Source of the DNA: Trichomonas vaginalis G3
Taxonomy: Eukaryota; Parabasalia; Trichomonadida; Trichomonadidae
Assembly: GCF_026262505.1 (NCBI RefSeq)
Contig: NC_067208.1
Span: forward strand, 8,441,962-8,505,961
DNA: 64,000 bases
Direction: 5' to 3'
Positions 27,416 to 38,083 of this stretch are shown here, in pieces. Positions within the stretch are counted from its first letter, which is position 1, and every line of letters starts with the position of its first letter. The position numbers were made by a program, and so were the translations under genes. Under the pieces are notes generated by a model. It searched no databases, was not told the DNA's origin, and worked only from the letters and a program-made list of their open reading frames with translations.

Positions 27416-28430
27416 GAATCTTATATTCAAGTTATGAAATTGCGATTCTTTTAGCTGTCATCAGCATTTTAACAGCTAGTGCATGGAAACAATGATGTAA
27501 ATCATTCTAATCTTATATAAAAACATCGATTTTGCTGATTAAATTTTTGGATTTCGTAATAAAATGATCAATATTGTAAATAATTAAAGCTATTGTACTT
27601 ACACATGATTTGTATATTATAAAATGTATGAAATATCGACTTAATTCGCTTGAAAATTTGAAATAGGGAGAATCTTTATATAAAACGCCTAATATCTAAC
27701 AATTATTACATTAAATGAATACTTAAATTTGAGTAATCGATGATTTATATGAATTCTCTGGTCTGAATAAAGAATATCGAAAATTAGTTTGATTTTGGGG
27801 TTGTTTTGATAGTATTGTCAAATGTAATGATGTAAAAACATGAATTTATTAGTAAATACATGCTCGTGTTTGAGTAAAAATAGATATTTGTTGTTGTGAA
27901 ATAAGTATTTGATTTCTTGTAAATCTTGAATGAAAACAATAAGTTCGTATCAATGGGAAAATCGAATATGTAGCTATTTAATTTGTATCAAAAGAATTTT
28001 TTAATGAGAATTTAAATTTCGAAGAAATTTGTTATGTATCGTTGAGTTTTGTAATTAAAACTGATATGTTAATGATGTGATTTGCTTTTTTAAAACATTT
28101 ATTAGTCTTGATGAAATAATTTTTCTTTTAGTTAAACATTTCTTCTGAGTTTGCTAATAAAGACGGAGTCCTTTGTGAATGTGACATAGGCGCCCGAGAA
28201 CCGTATGCACAAAAACTCTTATTGGGTGTCTTGTCTTTAGATATTCTTTCAAAAATATGCCAAATTTGATTGATGATTTCTAAAAAAGTAATCTAATCAT
28301 CTGATGCCATTAATTGTATTTAGAAAAAAAATTCGTTCTTTTAATTTTTTAAGAGTATCACAGCAGCCAAATGATTAAACTTTCCTTGATTTACGATACA
28401 ACTAATTCACCAAATGCAGTGCAATCGAAT
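27416..28430. other. AT-rich intergenic DNA, no gene seen
   Basis: Nothing readable except a less AT-rich spot near 28160-28230 (aagacggagtcc, ggcgcccgagaacc) that may be a tiny gene remnant. Confidence 0.4.
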
Positions 28431-28439
28431 ACAAACAAT

Positions 28440-28975
28440 CGAATCTCCTAATTGATGAATCAAATAGTCCATTTTTCATTGAATTATTTAATCAAATCGT
28501 CTCTAATCATAGCAATCCTCCAAAATCAATCAGTAGTACACATGTTATCTTTGATCAATTCTTACGTTATAAAGAGAAGAGCACATTTATATGATCTCAA
28601 GTATATTTTTGATTTTTTTTACAAATCTTGTCAATAAGACATTTGAAGTTGTTACCGATACAGTTACATAATTTTGAGATACAAATTCACCGCGCAATAT
28701 TATTTTATTAAACTAAAACAGAGATAATTTTCTAAAAATTTAAATCATACATTGATCAGTACCTTGTAGAAGATACACATATTGATTTCAAATTCGTATG
28801 CATTGAAATGTTCGACGACATTTACACTGTTCGTTTTGAACCTATAATTATTCCATTTATAGTTGAAATGACAAAAATTTACCACATCAAGATAAGCGAT
28901 GATACAATCGAATTGATCTCACATTTCAGCATGATACAAATATCAATAATATGTAAACTAAGAAAACATTATTGA
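28440..28975 (+). pseudogene. Decayed host gene (unrecognised)
   Basis: Protein-like reading appears in pieces: LLIDESNSPFFIELFNQIVS with a continuation SISSTHVIFDQFLRYKEK, and later CIEMFDDIYTVRFEPIIIPF with EMTKIYHIKISDD. The codon texture is typical of real genes but stops and frame changes separate the pieces. No family could be named. Confidence 0.45.
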
Positions 28976-28978
28976 TAT

Positions 28979-29220
28979 ACTTAAGGGTGCACCCGTATGT
29001 ACGTTTATTTGAGAGGAGGAGGATTACCCTCTCAATTTTGAGGGATTCGTTAGTTTATTTTCTCGATGAATATGCAATAAAATTTGATTTTTACCTTATC
29101 AATATACTTCATATAATATACACATGTTCATGTAAAAACTTTTTCCCAAAATCCTCAGGAATTAAGGGATTTTTGAATTTTAAAAATTTTTTTCGAATTT
29201 TTTCGAAAAAAAAAATACTT
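28979..29220. repeat. Repeat related to the TTAA-ended element (left part)
   Basis: Begins ttaagggtgcacccgtatgtacg. It shares phrases in order with 29492-30018 (ccctctcaatttt, attcgtta, tttctcg-tgaatat, tatattata). A second acccgtatgtacgttta phrase with gaggaggagga recurs at 29373-29405. Confidence 0.55.
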
Positions 29221-29491
29221 TCAGAACAGCCTTAACGGCTAAGATTTAGGAACAATGTTAAGTATCAAAAAGAAAGGAGGTCTGATATAGACAACATATA
29301 TCGTTGAAGGTTGAAAAAATCTCTAATATTTGAGCCCAAAATTTCAAATTTTAATTTTTTGAAAAAAGAGGCCACCCGTATGTACGTTTATTTGAGAGGA
29401 GGAGGAGGATATTTTTGAAAGGGTGAAACATTATGAATATGTTAATTATATAATAATATGTATTATTATAAAAAAGAAAAAATAAAGCACG

Positions 29492-30018
29492 TTAAGGGAG
29501 GCTTCCGACCAGAAAGCCCTCTCAATTTTTTGTGATGTTTACACCAAAAGTGAGATTCGTTAAGCGTTTTTCTCGTTGAATATTGAGTTTCCCGGATTTT
29601 AAGTTATTCATAAAGCTTCTCTATATTATACCCTATCTACTGATATGATTATTTTTGAAAAATCTCTTAAATCGACCTGCACTGAATTTTTTAGGGAAAA
29701 TTCGAAATTTTATAGGCGTTTTCTGTAACGTTTTTTTACGGAATAAAATCCGAAAAATAATTTTTTGAAGAATCATTTGGGTAGAATACTTATCGAAAAT
29801 TATATTTATTATAATTTTGGTCGATAAAAATAAGCGGATTCAAAACTGGCAAAAACCCTTTCGGCAATTTGTGGACGATTCCGAACCCCCTCATTTTTGA
29901 AATTTAATAAGAAAAATAGAATCTTTATTAAATATAGATTTTAAAAAACTTGGTTATAAATTACGAAATTTTCTCACTTGGGCTAAAAAGTGACAATTTG
30001 GTCGGAAGCCACCCTTAA
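29492..30018. mobile_element. Non-autonomous DNA transposon-like element with TTAA ends
   Basis: 527 bp bounded by 19-bp inverted repeats: ttaagggaggcttccgacc at the left and ggtcggaagccacccttaa at the right, one mismatch. TTAA at both ends could be part of the repeat or a target duplication. The interior is AT-rich with no coding frame, so it is MITE-like. Related ends at 2141-2159 and 28979 show a small family. The parent transposon was not identified. Confidence 0.65.
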
Positions 30019-30136
30019 AATTTTTCTTTCTTGATTTTTTACAAAATCTACTTAGAATTATGCAAAATATGACTAAATAATTATAAATTTCAAGTTAAAT
30101 TTAGGGTTGTTAAAAATATCAAAAATTAGCGTTTTG

Positions 30137-30154
30137 AAGACACCATGGTGTCTT
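30137..30154. repeat. Perfect 18-bp palindrome aagacaccatggtgtctt
   Basis: A perfect palindrome with the GTGTCTT arm also seen at 54-72 and inside the dispersed repeats. The surrounding 30019-30897 is AT-rich with no gene seen. Confidence 0.6.
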
Positions 30155-30897
30155 ATAATTTTCCCTTCCTTATTGGCGTGTAGAAATAAATGCGCCAATA
30201 GATTGAAGAAGAAGAATTGTTTTTCTCTTAATGAACTTTAATCCTTTTGATATAAGAATATTAAAAACATTAATATAATTTCGATTTCGGAAATTAAATT
30301 TCCAAATTTTTTGTCAATTTCGGAAATAACAGGATCCCGCATCCAACACGCAACAACAAAACACAAAACACACTTTTTGGTTCTTTCATCGTTTTAATCG
30401 TAATTTATGTAATACATGATTTGGATAAATTTTACAAAAATAGAACCTATATTATATTCTTTTCAAAGATTCTTGCAAATCATCAAAAATAATTGTATTT
30501 TAAAAAACGATCAAATTATCCTTTCATTATTTTAAACTTAAATTAGTTTTTATGATTGACTAAAGCAATCATATTTATTCATCATTAAATAAACAAAAAA
30601 ATAATATTTGAGAGTTATTTCAAAAAAAAAACACATTGAATTTATTAATTTGTCTCAATTTCAGTATTATAAATTTTTATAATTTCAATATTTTGAAATA
30701 CACTTTTTAATATTTCAATATTTATGATATTTCAATGTATTAAGTGGTCTCAAATTGAGCTTCTCAAATATAAGTTGGCCTATTCAAATAATAAAATTAA
30801 ATAATATTTAAAATAATAAATAAAAGTGATTGAGGTCATAGCAAAACGGCTGTTTCAGTCATTAATTCTTAAAAATAAAAAGGGTAAAAACTAAATA

Positions 30898-31222
30898 CAA
30901 TGGGTAAAATTCAATAGTGTCTGTGCTATCGTTCAATTTGAAGGTGTCTTTTGAAACCGCAAGACACATTGAATTTTTGAATAGTGTATTATGGTTTGAC
31001 AGACACCAATGAAAAAAATAAAATGATATTTATTTTAAATATATAAGATCCTTATATAAAATATAAATATTTTATCGTTTTATTTTCTTGTTTTAGAAAT
31101 GTTTTTTATTGAAAAATCAATAAAACTAACTCCAAAATAAAATTTTTGATTTAAAGACACTATGATGACACCAGGCAAATCTTCCAAGACACCTATCGTC
31201 GGGAATCTAACAACCCTAGTTA
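30898..31222. repeat. Dispersed GTGTCT-rich repeat, copy B
   Basis: Aligns with 1296-1622 over its whole length in the same orientation, with moderate divergence. Shared blocks are gggtaaaattcaatagtgtc, tggtttgacagacacc, gacactatgatgacacc and gacacctatcgt. Confidence 0.7.
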
Positions 31223-31269
31223 AATTTTAATTTTGATAAATAATTTAAATTTCAAAATATCAAAAAAAA

Positions 31270-31500
31270 GGTAGTGGGGCTTCCAGGGGCTGCGCCCCTT
31301 CTAGCCCATGATAAATTTTGCCCAAGACCCAAGAGGAGGACCGAACCGAAAAAACCAGAATTTTCGAAAAAGTGACACCAACTATTAAAGTTATTTTATT
31401 ACTAGATTTATTTACAAATTATAAGATAATATCATTAACCGAATATATTTTAAAAAAAAAAGGTAGTGGGGCTTCCAGGCACTTCGTGCCCTCTAGCCCC
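31270..31500. repeat. Two copies of a ggtagtggggcttccagg module
   Basis: Copies at 31270-31309 and 31461-31500. Each is ggtagtggggcttccagg, then a short palindrome (ggggctgcgcccc in one, ggcacttcgtgcc in the other), then ctagccc. The palindromes differ in sequence but not in design, recalling the GC-rich modules inside the Polintons. Confidence 0.65.
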
Positions 31501-31526
31501 GAAGATGTTTAGTATAAATGAAGTTT

Positions 31527-31883
31527 TTATTCTGAGTCAAAGTTCGGGTCTTCTGCGTTATATGCAACGTAATTGAACCATATCTTGTATGGATGGTTCA
31601 AATCCGATGAAACAGAAATGGTTTCACCGGGGACTAATACCAAGTTTCCTTCCCAGTAGTCTTGACCATTGCTAAAGAATATGCAAACCAATTCTTCGAA
31701 TACAATTTCTTGTCCACTTTTGCGTTGGAAAATGACTCTTACACGGTCACCTGGAATGACTCCATCTTTTTCGTTGTCTTCATTCTGTAACGAAATAGTA
31801 CGAACGAGGAAATGGTTGACAATTTTGTTGTAAACGAAAACGATAAAAACGGCTTGACAGTAAAGTGATACTTTACATGGCAA
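31527..31883 (-). CDS. Partial gene A next to the hairpin array (unrecognised)
   Basis: About 118 codons with no in-frame ATG, so the front is missing or the real start lies elsewhere. The latter part is beta-rich and folded-looking: GVIPGDRVRVIFQRKSGQEI, FEELVCIFFSNGQDYWEGNL, VLVPGETISVSSDLNHPYKI. It might be a small beta-barrel or jelly-roll-like domain. It ends at the hairpin array side, on the same strand as gene B at 53989-54738, and was separated from it by Polinton copy 2. Confidence 0.45.
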   Translation of the reverse strand: MPCKVSLYCQAVFIVFVYNKIVNHFLVRTISLQNEDNEKDGVIPGDRVRVIFQRKSGQEIVFEELVCIFFSNGQDYWEGNLVLVPGETISVSSDLNHPYKIWFNYVAYNAEDPNFDSE

Positions 31884-31916
31884 AAAATAGAGCCTTACTT
31901 TTGAGATACTTGAGAT

Positions 31917-31975
31917 TGAAACTGAATCTTATGAGGCGGTGATCTTGAATCACTACCTCATAAGGTTCAGTTTCA
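31917..31975. repeat. Hairpin of array 2, left of Polinton copy 2
   Basis: tgaaactgaatcttatgagg pairs with cctcataaggttcagtttca, leaving a 19-base centre. Same size class as the twelve hairpins on the other side of the Polinton. Confidence 0.8.
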
Positions 31976-32080
31976 TATAAAATTTGTTGCAATTTGTTAT
32001 TCTTTTGCAATTATTTCTTATAAGATTTTACATCTTTTAGCGGGGAATGTTTGTTATCATGTATATATTATAAATATCTA

Positions 32081-32085
32081 CACGA
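32081..32085. repeat. Target-site duplication of Polinton copy 2, left (cacga)
   Basis: cacga precedes the element's agttagtatgg and is repeated at 53378-53382. Confidence 0.85.
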
Positions 32086-32779
32086 AGTTAGTATGGTTAA
32101 GTCGTGTATGGTGGCACTGCGTTCCACATTACCCAATACTTGTGAATTTGACACTTTACAAAACCGTTAACGTATATTTTACAACATGAACGCAAAAACT
32201 AACTTAACCTTAAATATTTACAAAACCGCCACCCACTTCACTTCACTAACGAACTCACTAATGTAAAAATAAACGTTCTCACTATCGTTCTCACTAACGA
32301 CTTCACTAATGTTCTCATAAATTTTCCTCAATATCTTCATCATCAGTGTTAACCCTATTGTAGTCATACTTGAAGCCATAAACTTTCTCTAACTTCTTAA
32401 CGTACAATTTACATAACTTACCTTCGTCATCGTATGGTTTAATGATATAACTATTTCTATCTTTATACACAGTCAATGAAAAGTCAACTGGTCTCGGATG
32501 TATTTGAAAGAACATGTTATGCTCAGGAAGGAAGAATAAATGTTTAAATGTATGTTTGTTATACTGTGGAATTCGAATGAGTTGCTTTTGTTCTGTCATT
32601 TACATCCAAAATAAAATAAAAAATTATTTAAAAAATAAACTTAAAATTAATGATATCACCACCCTCACACGTATGAAAACATAGCGCAAAAATAAATTTA
32701 GGTGAAGTGGTGAAATCTCACCTCTTTTTTCACCTCTTTTTTCACCTCATGAATTCATTGCTTTATAACTCTCTTCCTT
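32086..32779. repeat. Left terminal inverted repeat, Polinton copy 2
   Basis: 694 bp, complement of 52685-53377. It differs from copy 1's repeats in the outermost 40 bp and at several internal positions, but those differences are the same at both of its own ends. Confidence 0.9.
32315..32599 (-). CDS. 94-residue terminal-repeat protein
   Basis: Same protein as at 3095-3379, without a residue change. Confidence 0.8.
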   Translation of the reverse strand: MTEQKQLIRIPQYNKHTFKHLFFLPEHNMFFQIHPRPVDFSLTVYKDRNSYIIKPYDDEGKLCKLYVKKLEKVYGFKYDYNRVNTDDEDIEENL

Positions 32780-32999
32780 TCTCCAACTCTTCTAACTTCT
32801 TCTTAAGTTCAGCAATGTTGTCCTCATGAAGTTTAATCTTTCTCAAAATTCCTTCTTTATCTAATGGTTGCTTTATCTTTCTAAACTGAACTCTACCATC
32901 CTTCATAGTATGAACGTAAAAACCTTCTGGAACCGCTCCTGATTTAATGTATTCTACCAAAAATTTTTGTTTCATTGCTTCAGTGACTTTAGTCGTCAT
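32763..32999 (-). CDS. Small protein with C-terminal coiled coil, copy 2
   Basis: 78 residues from the ATG of MTTKVTE, differing from the copy 1 protein at only a couple of positions (for example FYVHTM for FYIHTM). It keeps the KDGRVQFRK motif and the Lys/Glu/Leu coiled coil. Confidence 0.7.
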   Translation of the reverse strand: MTTKVTEAMKQKFLVEYIKSGAVPEGFYVHTMKDGRVQFRKIKQPLDKEGILRKIKLHEDNIAELKKKLEELEKGREL

Positions 33000-33047
33000 T
33001 TCAATCAAATAAAAATGTTCAAATAAAATAAAAATAACGTTATTTTT

Positions 33048-33488
33048 TCAGTAAGGAAACGCAGGAGTTTTACGATTTATTTGAGGAGTAGGTTCTGGTT
33101 TAAATGTTGGAGTCGGTTTAGGAGTTGACTTTTGAACAGGAGTTTGTACTTTCATAGGTTCAGGAGTCATTGAAGGTGTTGTTTGTGATGGTGTCGGAGT
33201 TTGTTCAAATTCAGCTACTTCAGTATTATTTATAACATTTGCTTTATTTCTTTTCAACATCATAACTGCTCCTGCTGTAGCTAGCAAACCTAGTGGGAGA
33301 CCATATCTTATATAAGGACTTGACCAAATGCTATTTTTGACAGGAGCTGGTGGAACACCTAACCTTGGTGAGACTGCTCTTTGCCATTGTGCAGCTCGTA
33401 AGAAATATTCAATAGGTGCTCCATAATCGTTTGGTAAAGTTTGTTTCATAGATGGTGAAGGTTCACGAGAGCTTGATGAAGAACTCAT
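33048..33488 (-). CDS. Membrane-anchored Pro/Thr-rich protein, copy 2
   Basis: 146 residues, nearly identical to 3804-4244, with the same Ser-rich start, single hydrophobic segment and Pro/Thr tail. Confidence 0.7.
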   Translation of the reverse strand: MSSSSSSREPSPSMKQTLPNDYGAPIEYFLRAAQWQRAVSPRLGVPPAPVKNSIWSSPYIRYGLPLGLLATAGAVMMLKRNKANVINNTEVAEFEQTPTPSQTTPSMTPEPMKVQTPVQKSTPKPTPTFKPEPTPQINRKTPAFPY

Positions 33489-33518
33489 TTATAAGCTTTA
33501 AAAATAAACGTTCATCCT

Positions 33519-35092
33519 TTATTCCTCACTGTCGTCCGTGGCTAAGTTATAGTCGTCAAGTCTTATTATTGGTATGCCTGACTGTCTTACTTGTATTGCA
33601 AAGCAACAATCCCTCATAAATCCAATAAGTGGCTTTGGTACATTTTCAGTTGCTAGTTCAATAGGTCCTTTAACAGACAATTTGTATGTTATTGGAGCAG
33701 TAGATGTTTGACCTTGCTGGAAGCAAAAGTCCACTTCTGTTGGAAAACCACATAAGAAATGTGTGTTGTCATAGCTATCCCATTTATGTTCCACACTACC
33801 ATCATCCACCAATGACCTCATAACATCTTCATTAAATCCTATCATATCATTGTTTGTATTGCAGGCGTTCGCAACCATTTCATAAAATACAGGTCCATAT
33901 GATTTTCAGGTTCTGCAGGCATATTTCCATAAGCTCCCATGGAAAGCTGAAGATATTTAAACTTAGGGTTCTCAAAATTAACATAATAGTTGTCTTTCTT
34001 TCTAAATAGTGCCCAAATACTTTTAACATTAATAGGCGTATAAGCTGCTGTAAATGTTGCACTTGAACTATCTGTATTCTTTGAGAATGAACCGTCCATA
34101 GGAATCCAATCCATAACTTTAACAGGAAAACATAAAGCCTCGTTTGTATAATGTTCTACAAGTTCTGTATAAATGTTAGGGTCTAAAGAGAATGACTTTG
34201 GATGAATGAAACATTCATTAAAATCCATCTTTGTTCGAAATAGTTGCTGGTTTACAGTTGTAATAGTAACTGTTCCACTAGCTTCTACTGCCTTCGTTAT
34301 CATAGTGAATGGTTCATTCCATGGAACAAATTTATTTGTCGGTGGATTTGAATCTGAAGCAAATGCAACTTTAAGAGTTGGATTGAAAGCAATGATATCA
34401 TTTACAGATATAGATGTGCATTGTAAGGCGTCGCTACTGAACTTTACTTTAAGCTGAATGTTTCCTGCAAAAGCTGGAATAAATCGAATAGCTTCTAATG
34501 GAAGGAATCTTCTAACAGGAATTCTTAAACGAAGCTTAAAATCAAATGATTTTCCTGCTGTAATTGGACCACTAACAATTTGTCCTGTTCTGCATGTTCC
34601 CGAATGACTCCATACATCTTCATGTCGAGTCTTTGAAAAAACATCTACTTTCTTTATTTGTTCGGTAGTTTGTGAGTTTGAAGTTATATATGCTTCTTCT
34701 CTTGCGTTGTCTTGAGAATATACGATACGACCATTTGCAAGGATTTGATATCCAGCAACTGCATAGAAAGCGTCATCGAAACCAATCCAAAATCCTGGTG
34801 GGTTTGTTTTATTGGAACCTGAACCAATTTCTTTATCTACAATAAATTGACCTTCCATTTTATACGTAATGAATGTATTGTAAAGGTCCAACATATTTTC
34901 ACCAGGAGGTGAGAGATTGAATGTTACCCATGTGTTATCTTTAGCAGTTCCAGGTTGTGATGGAATCTTTGCGTCAGAATATTTTCTATTAGTGTCACCA
35001 ATTTGAACTGCATTGTCTATGATATCGAAATATGAGCGAATCTGATGAATATGCTCTGCTGGAGTAAATTCGTTTAACTGTTCGTTCTGCAT
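33519..35092 (-). pseudogene. Major capsid protein (probable double jelly-roll), copy 2, broken
   Basis: Homologous along its length to 4275-5849 and very close in sequence. Broken in this copy. A short stretch near the C-terminal end (about 33530-33600) differs from copy 1 in many synonymous positions while the protein is almost unchanged, which suggests a recombination tract from another element. Confidence 0.7.
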
Positions 35093-35119
35093 GTATTTAC
35101 TTCGGATAAAAATATCTAT

Positions 35120-35553
35120 TTACTTCATTATTCTCACTCTTCTTCTTGGCATTCGTGGTGGAAGTTGTTTCTTGACATTTTCAATGAACTGTACATTCTC
35201 TTTTGTCTCAACTTCTTTCACTGGGGGTCAGGGTTCTTTGACTCGGTTTGTTTTTCAATGAAATTCACGAACTTTGCAATAAGCTCTTGGTTCGTTATTG
35301 AAAGAACATCTGGCTTCTTTTCTTCTGGTTCTATTGACTTTTCAGTTTGAATAGAAGGCTTAACATGGGCTTCGTGGACTTCACCCTTGCCATGCACCTT
35401 AATGTTGTCGCTCTCTGCATTCGCTAATGGTACCTTTCTTTTTCTTACATATATTTTACCATCTTTACTCTGACTTACATAATAGAAAGGATGTTGTATT
35501 CCTCTGGCGTCATTTAATATAATAGACTCTCGTTCTGATTTTGACAAGCTCAT
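35120..35553 (-). pseudogene. Small basic-tailed protein, copy 2, broken
   Basis: Counterpart of 5877-6311 with the same MSLSKSERES start and a palindrome-like module around 35366-35398. Broken in this copy. Confidence 0.6.
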
Positions 35554-35598
35554 TTTACATCGGTTAAAGTTTTAATTTAGTTTTTTATCTACAGTCAA

Positions 35599-35870
35599 AT
35601 GACTCAGTCAAATCCTACGGACAAGACCCAAGGGGTCATAGATGTTGAAGCATTGAAGAAAGAAATTCGCGAGCAAATTTTATCCGAACTGAAGGAACAA
35701 AAACAAGAACAAAAGCCAGAGAGACCAAAGAGAAAACTTAGTGAAAAACAACTTGCTGCATTAGCTGCTGGAAGACAAAGAACCCACGTTTGCTGGCGAA
35801 GAAAGCTAGAGAAGAAGCAAAAGCAAAGGAAGAACAAAAAGCTAAAGAAGCTGAAGCAAAGAAAGAGTAA
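35599..35870 (+). pseudogene. Ala/Lys/Glu-rich helical protein, copy 2, broken
   Basis: Counterpart of 6357-6617; the first two thirds read as in copy 1 (IREQILSELKEQKQEQKPER). Broken in this copy. Confidence 0.6.
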
Positions 35871-35893
35871 ATGGTTTATTTTATCCAAACTAA

Positions 35894-36750
35894 ATGTATA
35901 GACAAATACCTTTATCTGTTGCGTTCAGTAGTGAAAACCCTGACGTCAAAATAAAGGGGAACAGAGTAACGTTTAAGTTTCCAACAGACTGGATTGTGAA
36001 CATAAATGAAGAGAAGTACATTGGCATAACATCTATGTATATAACACGTGCTTTCAGAAAGGTTGACTTTATACTTCAAGTCGAGATAGAAAATGACGAA
36101 CAGTCTTTAAGCGCCCAAAACATTCACATATACAAATACTTTAAAGACGATACAACATTGTTGCAATGTATGATTTCATTTAATGAGATGTTCGAGAAAA
36201 AGTTCAATATTGAAGTACAAACTTTACAGCCTTTACGTGAGTTTCTTGCACAACTGAAGGAAGAAGGTAGTCAGCCACAACTTATAGACTTTCATTATGA
36301 ATTTAATGAAAATGAAGATGGAACACATGACTGTCAATTCATTGTATTCTCACCATTCAATGAAGTCGCTAAAAGAAAGAAAATCCATTACGTATAAGAT
36401 TTCAAATCTCCGAACCAAGTGATGATTTTAAGAATGTTTTCAATTATGATGCAATGCTTCCGAGGAAAAATGAATTTTCAAAGATTGTAACACCTGGCAT
36501 TTGGGATAGAAAGCAAGCAATACTTTACTCTAATATAGCCAAAGGCGTTGAAAATGAGTTCATTGGTCATACAAGAACTTCACCACTTCCTAACCCTAAA
36601 TACTATAAATTAACTGGCTTCAATCGTGAGTTTTGGATAGACATGTTCTCCACTCATGACCATAAATGTCCAGTGTTCTTGCCTCCAGATGGGAAGGACT
36701 GTCTCTACATTGAAGCACAACTCTTAAACTCTACCATCGCAGTATTGTAA
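35894..36750 (+). pseudogene. Virion-type protein 1 (GIW-motif family), copy 2, broken
   Basis: Counterpart of 6641-7497; the N-terminal part reads MYRQIPLSVAFSSENPDVK and the GIW and KDCLYIEAQLL motifs are present. Broken in this copy. Confidence 0.6.
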
Positions 36751-36779
36751 AATCTACGCTAGCTTTATTTTTATCACGA

Positions 36780-37015
36780 ATGACCTCATTGCTGACAAAA
36801 ATAAGCCGCTAGCGGCAAGGGCGAAGCCCATGACCTCATTCATGACCTCATTCATGACCTCATTCATGACCTCATTCATGACCTCATTGCTGACAAAAAT
36901 AAGCCGCTAGCGGCAAGGGCGAAGCCCATGACCTCATTCATGACCTCATTGCTGACAAAAATAAGCCGCTAGCGGCAAGGGCGAAGCCCATGACCTCAGA
37001 ACTTCAACTCAAAGA
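36780..37015. repeat. Tandem repeats of a palindrome module and atgacctcatt units
   Basis: Three near-identical units of gctgacaaaaataagccgct + agcggcaagggcgaagccc (about 36792, 36890 and 36952), separated by runs of a 12-mer, catgacctcatt. Each contains the palindrome gccgctagcggc and a gggcgaagccc half. Confidence 0.8.
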
Positions 37016-37056
37016 GTCCGGAGACAAAGTCTCATGGTTTTTAGGTTATTCAATAA

Positions 37057-37281
37057 TTAATTATTTTTGAAGAACTGGAGGTGCTACCATGCTACCATGT
37101 GCTACCAGGTCATTTAACTTCTCTGAAAATTCATGACAACACGACATTTTGACAACAGTTCAGGAGGAAGGTAGTTATGAATTATTTTTGAAGAACTGGA
37201 GGTGCTACCATGCTACCATGTGCTACCAGGTCATTTAACTTCTCTGAAAATTCATGACAACACGACATTTTGACAACAACA
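37057..37281. repeat. Cassette border repeat, two direct copies
   Basis: aattatttttgaagaactgg-aggtgctaccatgctaccat... occurs twice in tandem (from about 37057 and 37171), each running through caggtcatttaacttctctg to acgacattttgacaac. An inverted copy lies at 40496-40626, on the other side of the HNH and primase-helicase genes. Confidence 0.8.
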
Positions 37282-37417
37282 CAGGAAATAAACTTCTTCA
37301 TCGTAAATGTTTTGTCATGACTTCTTCTTCGTAAATGTTTTTGTCATGAATTTTCCCGAAATAAAAATATATTTTAGTTTTTTAAAAAAATATATTTTAT
37401 TTTGTATGTAAAGACAG

Positions 37418-38002
37418 ATGTACACTGAACTTGTTGGTCAAAATGTATGGAAAGAATGTTTACAAGATGAAGAGTATGAAATTCACTGTTCTGAGCCTTT
37501 TGAAATAAGGAAGAAAGAAACCAAGAGAATTATACATGAATATAACAGAGGAACAGGTTATATTTGTGTAACATTAAACCTCAAAAAGTACCAAAAACAT
37601 GTTCTCATAGCTACTCATTTTATTTCCAATCCGAACAATTTACCGTGTGTGGACCATATAAACCATCAAAGAGACGACAACAGAATCTCAAACCTTCGTT
37701 GGTGTTCTAGATCTGAAAACAATAGAAATAAAAGCAAGTATGGTGATATAGTTTATGAGTTCGTTGATGAAATATCTGACGAAGCAATTGAAATAAACTC
37801 TTATGGAAAGCATGACTTAGAGTTCTACTACTATGTTGAGAATGAGGACGCATTCTATTACTATACAGGAGTTAACTATAGAAAAATGCATGTTTGTTTC
37901 CTAAAATCAGGAATTGCATATGTTACTTTGACGGATACTGAAGGAAAGAAAGTTCAAGTTCGTTTAAACGTTTTCAAGAGGTTATATGATATTCAGTTTT
38001 GA
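37418..38002 (+). CDS. HNH endonuclease (NUMOD/HNH, phage type)
   Basis: 194 residues. The HNH core is at about residues 65-110: LIATHFISNPNNLPCVDHIN (the DH pair), then HQRDDNRISNLRWCSRSENN, the classic N-x-x-x-N-L-R-W pattern that follows the catalytic histidines in phage HNH enzymes. The N-terminal 60 residues may be a NUMOD4-like DNA-binding part, and the C-terminal 80 residues are of unknown fold. The start follows tattttattttgtatgtaaa. Such enzymes often spread neighbouring DNA by cutting unoccupied sites, which fits a gene at the edge of an exchanged cassette. It is absent from copy 1. Confidence 0.85.
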   Translation: MYTELVGQNVWKECLQDEEYEIHCSEPFEIRKKETKRIIHEYNRGTGYICVTLNLKKYQKHVLIATHFISNPNNLPCVDHINHQRDDNRISNLRWCSRSENNRNKSKYGDIVYEFVDEISDEAIEINSYGKHDLEFYYYVENEDAFYYYTGVNYRKMHVCFLKSGIAYVTLTDTEGKKVQVRLNVFKRLYDIQF

Positions 38003-38083
38003 ACCATGAATTTTCATGAATTTCCTTAAGACAGAAAAATAAAGTTAGTTATGAATTATTTTTATTTTTTTATTCCTATATAA

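Noticed and set aside
28972-29235. 87-codon open frame
   Set aside because: It coincides with the TTAA-type repeat, has low-complexity Phe/Lys/Ile content and no start signal.
31318-31512. 64-codon open frame between two palindrome modules
   Set aside because: AT-rich low-complexity translation that ends inside the repeated module; no initiator.
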